Shown here: positions 56,046 to 64,000 of the stretch, piece by piece | Layout: each line of letters opens with the position of its first letter | Numbering within the stretch: position 1 is the first letter of the stretch | Assembly (NCBI GenBank): GCA_021437785.1 | Contig: JAILYB010000011.1 | Span: 7,254,001-7,318,000, forward strand | Length of the DNA: 64,000 bases | DNA from: Rhodomyrtus psidioides | Taxonomy: Eukaryota > Streptophyta > Magnoliopsida > Myrtales > Myrtaceae | Direction of reading: 5' to 3' | Made by a program: the position numbers and the translations under genes | Notes under the pieces: model-generated | Database searches by the model: none | What the model was told of the DNA's origin: nothing | The model's input: only the letters and a program-made list of their open reading frames with translations

Positions 56046-59000
56046 TGTCACGCCCCGAACCCGGCGAGCACGCGAGCATCCCACCTTCGCCGTTACCTTT
56101 GATGATCTCCCAAGAACCAACGGCCAATGCTTAAAGGTCTATATGAAACATGCATGCAAAAGCGAGGACAACTCCATAAAAATAACTTATCAAGATAACT
56201 CAGGACAAAAGAAAGGGATACACTTCTCATTAAAGGGAAGTCAAGCACAATTCTAACTACAAAGAATATACAGTCTCTAAGGTCTCAATCAAAGATAATC
56301 TTCACATCCTCCAAAAACTTCTTCTAATGCCAGTCCATGGCAAGCTAAGGTCTCCATCGTCTAGGACCTGAAAATGTTGTCCCACGAAGGGGTGAGATAT
56401 ATAATCCCAGTAAGTCAAACCTAACTCCAAACTAGGCTGCCAGTACCTCCAGACGTTTTGGAAAATAGGGTATTTTGGAATTAAAAACTTTGGCATGGTA
56501 AAACGGGTACTTTCCAAAACATGGTGTTTCAGTACTTTCAATACAGCTTGACTCAGTCAAGAAAAATCATGATAACTCTAAACTTCGTACAATCGCAAGG
56601 TTTTCATTCTGAAGCAAACACTCCTCGCTAATTCAAAAACATGAGCCAACTTTCATTTCTTTCTCAAAAGTATCATTCCTTGAAGTTTACAGAAAACACA
56701 TTATTTTCTCTCAGCCCCTTCCTGGGCTAATTTCAATTCATGAGGCAACTTTCCAAATATGAGGCATAATCAATTTCTCACAAATCATTCTTTGATTTTC
56801 CCAGAAAATATATCATTTCATATCCGCCCATCTTGGGGCTGCGAGATGATTCGATCTCCATATAACCCGTCGGTACATATGAGACTCTCACGTCTGGACC
56901 TAGAGATGATTCAGTCACCATACGACTCTCGACGCCCATTTTCAATCGAGATGAATCGTGTCAGTATGGGACTCTCTAGCCGCACAACCTCGTCAGGTTA
57001 AATGGGAGTAACTCCCTCCCAATACATTGGTCAAATTTCATAATTCCTTGGCGATCCCATTCGCAATTAGCGATCTCACACGCCACTGCACTTATAATTT
57101 TTCCCGGCGATCGCACACGCCAGTGCACATATCATTTCCTCGGCGATCCCACACGCCATTTTATTCATAAACATTTCAATTAACCACATGCCACAACCAG
57201 ATTAAGGCTCCTCATTTCAACCTCGATTTCAAAATTTTCGTGCCATAAAACCACTCAAGTTCAATGCATCAAAATAGGGCAGATTTGGATTTCCTCGCAT
57301 CTCTCACAAAATCAGTTCATAAAACCATTTAATCCGACTCAAAACTCCATCCTTTAGTAACATAACATCCTAATAAAGGTTTAGGCACAACTTTCCTCGA
57401 GCTTAGGCCAATCAATCCCATAAAACGATCGATGAAACCTCGTGGCACTAAGCTGTCCATTTTGGCCATCCACGACCATATTCAATCCCGAGTAAACTGG
57501 TATTGCTCTATCAAAGTTATACAAAATCAAATTTCATAACCTTATAATTCAATGTCTTATGGACGCGTGGACGAAAACGGACCTCAATTCGGATACCGGA
57601 CGACTTAGAACAACTCAATTCAAAATTGGTGCGCATTAAGGATAAATTATACGATTTTCGGTTTTCACCTCAAATCAGCCCTTCAAACACTTCTAAACTC
57701 CAATTCCTTGCAACATCTCCTTGACAACACATCATACAACATCAATAGAGGTCTTACCGAAAGTTTGGAAGCAAAACGACACCTCAAAGGCCTTCGAGCA
57801 GCTCGTTTTCTCTCAGTCCGCAAATGGTCAGAATCTGCTCGGTAATGACTACTTCAAATTAGCCATGGAAACCTTTCAAATATTAAATAAAATTGCAACC
57901 ACAGCTCATCGAACCCTATTACTATGAGTGTAGAAGATCTCACAGAAAATTGGAAGCCATTTGAAGCCTTAAAGCCCATGAAACATCTTCTTCCCCAAAA
58001 CCGGTCAGACTCTACCTCAATCTGACCTTAGTCCATTCAAACAGACCTACGGGATGAAATACTGGGCCAAATTGATCTTATAATACCTTGTTGGAATGAA
58101 AAGACGATAAGCTTTCATATGGTGGTGGTTTTACCTCAATCCAACGTAAGACGAAGAAGTTATGGCCGAAACAGTGAACCAGTTTCTGTCTGTCCGCGAG
58201 AAAAACCGTTCGGCCGAGAGGAAAAAAAGAAGAAGAAGAAGAAGAGAGAGAGGGTTTTGGCCGACCAAATGGAAGAGAGAGAGAGAGAGTCTTCCACAAT
58301 AATTGAGCTTGGTCAAGGATAAGATGGTTAGGTGAGTTTAATTAATGCTTACCCTCTCAAATATTGACACTTGTCTTCCTCAAAGAGTGACACTTGTCTT
58401 GCTTCTAGAAGACCTTGACTCCCTTTGACCTTATCCTTCATCAAATTTCGGCAGCACATAAAAGTATAAAATGACCAAAATGACCTTCTAAACTTCTTAA
58501 GGCAAGGCCAAAGGTCGAGGGGCAAAATGGTTAATTTTCACATTTCGTCCGAACTTCCATTTTTCCAGTATAAACCACCCCCGATGAGGCGACGTCCATT
58601 TCAATTCCAATGTTTGAATTCCTCAATGTACAATACCCAAATCTCGAGGTCCAATTTCATGTCGAACTCTCGTCGACTGTAATTCCAGTTTATCTCAAAC
58701 TGACGGGCGACTCTTGTAAGCGTTACGCGTATCGACCTTGGGATTTTCTCAGGTCGTGACGACTTTGGTTGTCATGTGATTGCGAGGGTTTGTCGCTAGT
58801 TCCTGCGGTCCTGATCATCGGAATCCGATTTAGGAAATTCTCGTAAATTGCACATTGGTTAAGCGAAATCGCTCGCTTCCCAACCTATAACGCTAGCAAG
58901 GCATTCCATGATCGTTCCTAGATCGATCTCTACTGGCCCAAAATATTCCCTCGACAATCCTTATGGTCAAAGCGCCATTTCTCATTCACATTCCCCAGGT

Positions 59001-59145
59001 CTACGTACCCGACCTCGCGTTAGTCTTTCCCTTTCGGTTAGTTAACTCGAGAGTAGCCTTCTCCGAGTGAGATACAATTGAAATACCTCGATCGATATCC
59101 TTCAATTCAATAGCCTCAAGAGGGGCTGGAATTCGGAATGTCACA
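56046..59145 (-). mobile_element. LTR J, 3' LTR of element 3 (3,100 bp)
   Basis: Starts TGTCACGCCCCGAACCC and ends TCGGAATGTCACA. Promoter block at 56380-56410 (CCCACGAAGGGGTGAGATATATAATCCCAG). Same subfamily as C and D. U3 arrays: GAGATGATTCG...GACTCTC units (56851-56975) and GGCGATCCCACACGCC units (57050-57157, best at 57142-57157). GA/AAG-rich tract at 58225-58290. Confidence 0.9.
56851..57157 (-). repeat. U3 hairpin arrays of LTR J
   Basis: Two unit types in the same order as in LTR C: GAGA...TCTC units, then GGCG-ATCCCACA-CGCC units. The array ends about 435 bp upstream of the promoter block. Confidence 0.65.
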
Positions 59146-59898
59146 ACTCTTCCCCCTTAAAGAAATTTCATGCTCGAAATTTACAACCTTCCAAATCATC
59201 CAATCTTATGAGGTATTAACGCCTTGCTGCTTCTTCGCTTCCAAAAGTAGCTCGTTCCGCATCGTCGGGGACGCACAAGTCCCATTTGCTTAACTTCGAT
59301 TGTCCAAATCGAACCATAGCCTTCTCAACTTTTGAGACAAATTCATGATTGAGTCCTTAGTAGTTCGTCCTCGATTCCATTCGAGATTCTCCAATGACCA
59401 TTTATTCCATCAACTTGCAACGGTTACGCTTTTCCTCGCTGTCACGTTTCAACTTCCAACCACATGCTTGATTTCCTTCGTTTCCAATCCATCCATTCCT
59501 AGTACCAGTGTAAGTTTTGGCACTGCTTCGTGCCATTCCACTAGGTACCATGCTTCCTCCTATGAACTTCTCATAAGATCCTCTCCGCAAATTTCCCTTC
59601 CATTTGTGGGCATGTTTCCTTGTCCTTGAACTTTAAGGTTTCCACCTTCAATTTCATGTTCCTTCTCCAGGTGCTCTGGAGTTTGGATTATCTCCCTGTT
59701 ACTTTTATTCACACTATCCCTTGGACATTAAGGTTCGCGGATTATCATATCTTACTCTCTTCCTGACCCTCAGGTCCAATACTTGAGGTAGTCATTATAC
59801 CAGTCAATTGGGAAACTTCCGATTTAGAAGTTGAATCTCTCACTTCGTGAGGTAAGGTCTGTCCTCTAATCGTCAATCACGCGATGCTCGATTTCCTA

Positions 59899-60060
59899 CT
59901 ATTCGCATCTGCTACCTTATTCGCCCTTCCCAAAGCGATATAGGATATCTTATCCTTAGTTCTTAGGTAACTCCTTCCATCCACGTTGCTCCCCATTCGG
60001 TCCTCTCGGGAAACTAATACTTCATGTTCTCGTGGTTTGTATTAACTTATAGTCCTTTCT
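59899..60060 (-). pseudogene. Decayed Ty3/gypsy RNase H fragment (element 3)
   Basis: The minus strand retains GRANKVADAN, the counterpart of the HPGKANVVADALSR end of gypsy RNase H, preceded in another frame by NHENMKY. Several stops lie between them. Position and order agree with elements 1 and 2. Confidence 0.6.
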
Positions 60061-60402
60061 CCATGCAAGTAATGTTTCCCAAACTTCGTCACATGGACCC
60101 TTACAAGCCAATTCCAATCATGCATTGGGCGTTCCAACTTATGAAGTCTTACTATCACGACGCCTAGGCAACGCCCACTTCCGAGTGCCTTGTTACGCCT
60201 CTAAATTTCCTTTCGGCGATATGTCATTGTAACCTGCACAACTTTTCAATTTCAATTCGAATACCAATACCAGTGCGATCGCCAGCTAGGCTTAAGTCCT
60301 TGAAAACTCCCTTTTATGTTCGTTTATCCATCTGCGTTACATTTCATCCTCAGTCCATTTCCTTAATGGGATAGTCCTTATGGGAAATCTTCCCACGATT
60401 CA

Positions 60403-60600
60403 TCAATAACAACCCATCAATTCTAGGGGAAACTTCGAATTTCGGTAACTGATATCGACCTTAGTTTTACCATCACTCATTCCAATCGTCAAAGGATTCA
60501 GAGAGATTCCATTCCCTAGAAACTTTATAACAAAGAGGTTCCACTTTCTAAACTCAAATCTCGTGCTCTTACACTCAGCATACAACGAACATTCATGTTC
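60403..60600 (-). pseudogene. Decayed Ty3/gypsy RT fragment (element 3)
   Basis: A minus-strand frame MYAECKSTRFEF followed by VIKFLGNGISLNPL matches the pattern YAK...C.FWL...V.FLGH.IS...VDP of the RT thumb region. The same region in the B element reads MYAKYEECELWA. It is the clearest RT relic in the window and assigns the family to Ty3/gypsy. Confidence 0.65.
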
Positions 60601-63555
60601 TTCATGGCGCCTTGAATAATTCGATCATCGTCGCTAAGACGGTAACAACTAATCCAATACGACTTTGTCTCAATTCAAACCATTCGACTGAAGGTCGACA
60701 TTATCTTAGAATTCAACATTGTTCACAAGACAAGTCTCTGAGACTTAATTCTCAGAAATCATTCAAGCTTCGCGTCTTCATCCTTAATCCAGACGTTCAA
60801 CCTTAACACCAAGATACTTAGGATTTTCTCTTCCTTCCACACTAGGGTCTCTTACCCTATGAAGGAAACTATGTACTTCAGTGGCATTCTTTTATTTCGA
60901 ATCCACCTTGTCTTTCTCGTTCCATAAGACGTCAATCTCGGAGTCTACGCCACAACAGTACCTCTACTCCAAGATTCAGATGTCACCATAATCGACATTC
61001 CATTCCCCAATAACTCGGTCACCTCAAGTGACAAGGTCTAAAGGGATTGAAGTTCTTCCTCAATTTCCACAATTCCACACCTAGGATATTCAATTCGATT
61101 AAATCGAGCCGCCTTGTGGCCATAATCCAAGCAACCATTTTTGCTTGCTTATCCATCCATTAGAATCACGAGTAGCTAGGACTATCAAGTCCATTCACTT
61201 TTCTTTCCATCAACGACCATCTCATGGCCCAATCGTCCTTAAGGACAACGCCTTATCCTTTAGGGAATAACAACTTATAATTCCATCTCTAATGGTTTAA
61301 GTTCATTCTCGACCAACCTCATAGAATCATTAAACCCAAGCAAACTAGTATGCCGGTCTTTCCCTTAACACTTCCCATGACAAAAGAGATGGACTATCAA
61401 TTCAATTTTTTTCCACCATGGGCCTTACGCCTAGGTAATCAGCCTAACAACCATTCCTTATAGGCATTTTTTATGATCCATAAGCGTTAACTTTCTCACT
61501 CATACCTCTTTCGATCATTTGACCTTTTCGTTTATGCTTATTACAGCTTCTCAGATTTAGAAGCATCAACTAGCTACAAGGCTTCGAATTCAATCCATTC
61601 CTGGACCTCTTGTCCTACCCAACGGGTCTTGGACCACCTTCGGTATATGCCTAACGACCTTGAGAACTCTGTCTCACATTGGTCGATCGTCTTCAGATCC
61701 TTGCAAGGCAATTAAAATCCAAACAACTTTTGCTGTCGAACAATCTCAGAAGGTCACCTTTCATTGCACAATTTGACGAAGGCAATCCAGTTAAATACCG
61801 TGCCTTCAAGGAAAACTCTTACTTTGGTGGTCTTTCATCAATCATCAACAGCCTCTTAAGGCTAGGAACTATCAGGGTCACTTCCTTTCTTCAGTGTACC
61901 AAAAACCTCTAAGGTTTCCTTTCTAAGTTCTCAATCCAGAGAAAGGCAACTTCGAGATCATCTTTTCCACATTTATTATTTTCCATCATCTTTCCCATGA
62001 TCTCTACCATTTACTTTGCCAACAGTAGCAACAACAGTCTCAGCGACTTGGGTAACAATGGCAGCTCCTTCTCGAGTCTGCTTGCCCCTCTATTTTTCCC
62101 CATTTCCATTCAAAGTTCTCATGATCCATTCAACTCTTGGGTCTCACACAATTCATAACTCGAGCCAAATGCTCCTTAAATGCCCTTACTCCATTGTCCC
62201 AACCTTACTAGGTCCTCGTGACATTCGAGTCACTACAATTCCCTCCCTAGGAATTTAAAGGCTTAAGTCATCTCATCGAGTCTAGCAATCTCAAGCTGCT
62301 TATCATCATGGCAATCTCAAGCAAACATCCACTCATCCAGGGATTCCAAGTAATCCTTAACACCCACTTGTCAAGCCAATCTCAGCTAGGAAATTTCTCA
62401 GCTATTTGCCAATTACTAAGCAAGCCTCAACTAGGCTAAAACTCAACCAATTGCCATTTACTAGGCAAACTCTCACGTCACAAATCATTGGGTCAAGTGC
62501 TCACACCTTAAGTCCAGTTGTATCTACGACTTAGCAATAACTTAACAGGCAAACTCAATTCACAAGATACTAATAAAACGGCATTCAAAGCCAAAACTCA
62601 CCATACAAGCCAAACACACGCGTCAATTTTCTTTTTCAAGCAACACCCATTGCCATGTACGAAGCTCCTAACCACGCCAATAACATACGCCATTACAAAT
62701 GCCATGCCATTTTGAAAATTCACTGTGAGGATCACCTTGGTGCAATACATCTCTTAACCAAAATTAGACTCAATCCAGTACCCATACTCTCTCTTTCAAT
62801 TTATGACTTGGGTCATTCCTACCTCTTTGCTATCTTAGAAGCCTGCCAGGAGCCGCTCCTTGTCCGAACCTCTCTCTCCTAGCATACACTCCCCTCCCTC
62901 GTCAGACATAGTCGTTGCAGGTTGTCCCAAGACATACATCTACGAAGAGAGTCCCGTTCCACACGTCCCACGACATGATTCATTACGGTTTGTAGGTATC
63001 CCATCAGTTCGTCCCATACCAAACGACGGTTTACCAAGTCTAATATTGATAAGCTCATGCATTCACCTTCCTCAACTTTCATTTTAATGCCATAAACACA
63101 TGCATGGAATGATTGTCCTCAATACTTGTCATATCACATCCACTTCTAGATCAATTCTTATCAACAGAAGATTTCTAGTTCCACAAATAACCATCTCACG
63201 GATCAATTGCCTAGGATCAACCATATACCTCAAAGTCACAATCACGATCATAAAATCAAATCGACCCTTGACTCATAAGCAATCATCTATTAACCTCAAA
63301 CACACTTACACTTCAAGTCCATGCTTATTGCTCCTCGACTTCTGTTTGCTTCCTCGTGAACCTCAATCATATCACCACTCAAATTCATCAATCGAGATCG
63401 AAACTATAGCCATTAAAGTGTAACACAAGTTCAAGCCTATAATCCTTGAGATTCAGCAATCAATGCTTAGTCCTAAAGGTCTCAGTATCTAACTGTCCTA
63501 AAGTAATCACTTCTTATCACTCCAAACCTCAATCACATTGGATCGAGCTGACCTT

Positions 63556-63567
63556 GCTCTAATACCA
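63556..63567 (-). promoter_or_regulatory. Primer binding site, initiator tRNA-Met (element 3)
   Basis: TGGTATTAGAGC on the minus strand, one mismatch, 12 bp from LTR K. Confidence 0.8.
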
Positions 63568-63579
63568 CTTAAACGGGGA

Positions 63580-64000
63580 TGCTACGCCCCGAACCTGGCG
63601 AGCATGCGAGCATCCCACCTTCGCCGTTACCTTTGATGATCTCTCAAGAACCAACGGCCAATGCATAAAGGTCTATCTAAAACATGCATGCGAAAGCGAG
63701 GACAACTCCATAAAAATAACTTATCAAGATGACTTAGGACAAAAGAAAGGGATACACTTCTCATTAAAGCCAAGTCAAGTACAATTCTAACTACAAAGAA
63801 TATACAGTCTCTAAGGTCTCAATCAAAGATAATCTTCACACCCTCCAAAAACTTCTTCCAATGCCAGTCCATGGCAAGCTAAGGTCTCCATCGTCTAGGA
63901 CCTGAAAATGTTGTCCCACGACGGGGTGAGATATATAATCCCAGTAAGTCAAACCTAACCTCAAACTAGGCTGTCAGTACCTCCAGACGTTTTGGAAAAT
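63580..64000 (-). mobile_element. LTR K, 5' LTR of element 3, partial
   Basis: Starts TGCTACGCCCCGAACC (two changes from TGTCAC) and follows LTR J to the window edge. It includes the promoter block GTCCCACGACGGGGTGAGATATATAATCCCAG at 63913-63944. Confidence 0.88.

Larger units (their letters stand above)
59146..63579 (-). mobile_element. Interior of element 3 (decayed pol)
   Basis: The purine tract at 59146-59160 is changed (TAAGGGGGAAGAGT). RNase H trace at 59899-60060 and RT trace at 60403-60600; the remainder toward the PBS (60600-63555) has only short frames. PBS at 63556-63567 reads TGGTATTAGAGC, one change from the family sequence. Confidence 0.78.
56046..64000 (-). mobile_element. Element 3: gypsy retrotransposon, runs off the window
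   Basis: LTR J (56046-59145), interior 59146-63579 and the start of LTR K (63580 to the edge). Five bases left of J are GCTCA; the matching duplicate should lie beyond the window. In the ~420 bp available, J and K differ at roughly 20 sites, many of them transitions, so element 3 is older than element 1. Interior pol is decayed. Confidence 0.88.

Overview
This window is plant nuclear DNA, most likely pericentromeric or other gene-poor heterochromatin of an angiosperm (probably a eudicot; I cannot name the genus). I found no host gene. Nearly all of it is LTR retrotransposon sequence, together with one degraded Ty1/copia (Sirevirus-like) fragment, one hAT DNA transposon and one tRNA-derived SINE. 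The commonest family is a Ty3/gypsy chromovirus-like family (Tekay/Del-like by its termini). Its LTRs are 2.4-3.6 kb, run TGTGACATTC...GTGACA, have a PBS complementary to initiator tRNA-Met and a purine tract next to the 3' LTR. Most copies lie on the minus strand, so on the + strand an LTR begins TGTCACGCC and ends GAATGTCACA.

Layout. 1-2232: 3' part of a plus-strand LTR carrying an internal reading frame. 2237-4771: palindromic repeat, Sirevirus-like pol relic, and a short frame split by a SINE (4470-4669). 4996-7916: complete hAT element with 8-bp target duplication and a broken transposase. 8850-10125: LTR fragment of a second Ty3-like family. 10126-18253: two truncated gypsy internal regions around LTR A (11108-14646). 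18254 to the end is a set of nested insertions: LTR B holds solo LTR C, solo LTR D (opposite strand) and the element that owns LTR E; LTR E holds element 2 (28767-52870); LTR F of element 2 holds element 1 (31540-44305); and the interior of element 1 holds a solo LTR of the second family (34808-37190). Element 3 (56046 to beyond 64000) sits in the interior of E's element. Five-base target duplications support most boundaries: CAAGT, ACATA, CAATT and AGTAG are perfect, TATCA/CATCA is imperfect. Paralogous empty sites inside the window confirm two of them.

Biology. All visible gypsy interiors keep only heavily decayed traces of RT, RNase H and integrase, yet element 1 has nearly identical LTRs. 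It therefore probably moved recently using enzymes supplied in trans. Two features look new. (1) Each LTR has, 200-500 bp upstream of its promoter block, an array of short hairpin units; the unit differs between subfamilies and the closing base pairs covary between units. Similar hairpins lie in the interior beside the purine tract, so both sites would fall in the 3' UTR of the element RNA. (2) Three LTRs carry an acidic reading frame conserved at protein level just downstream of the promoter block.
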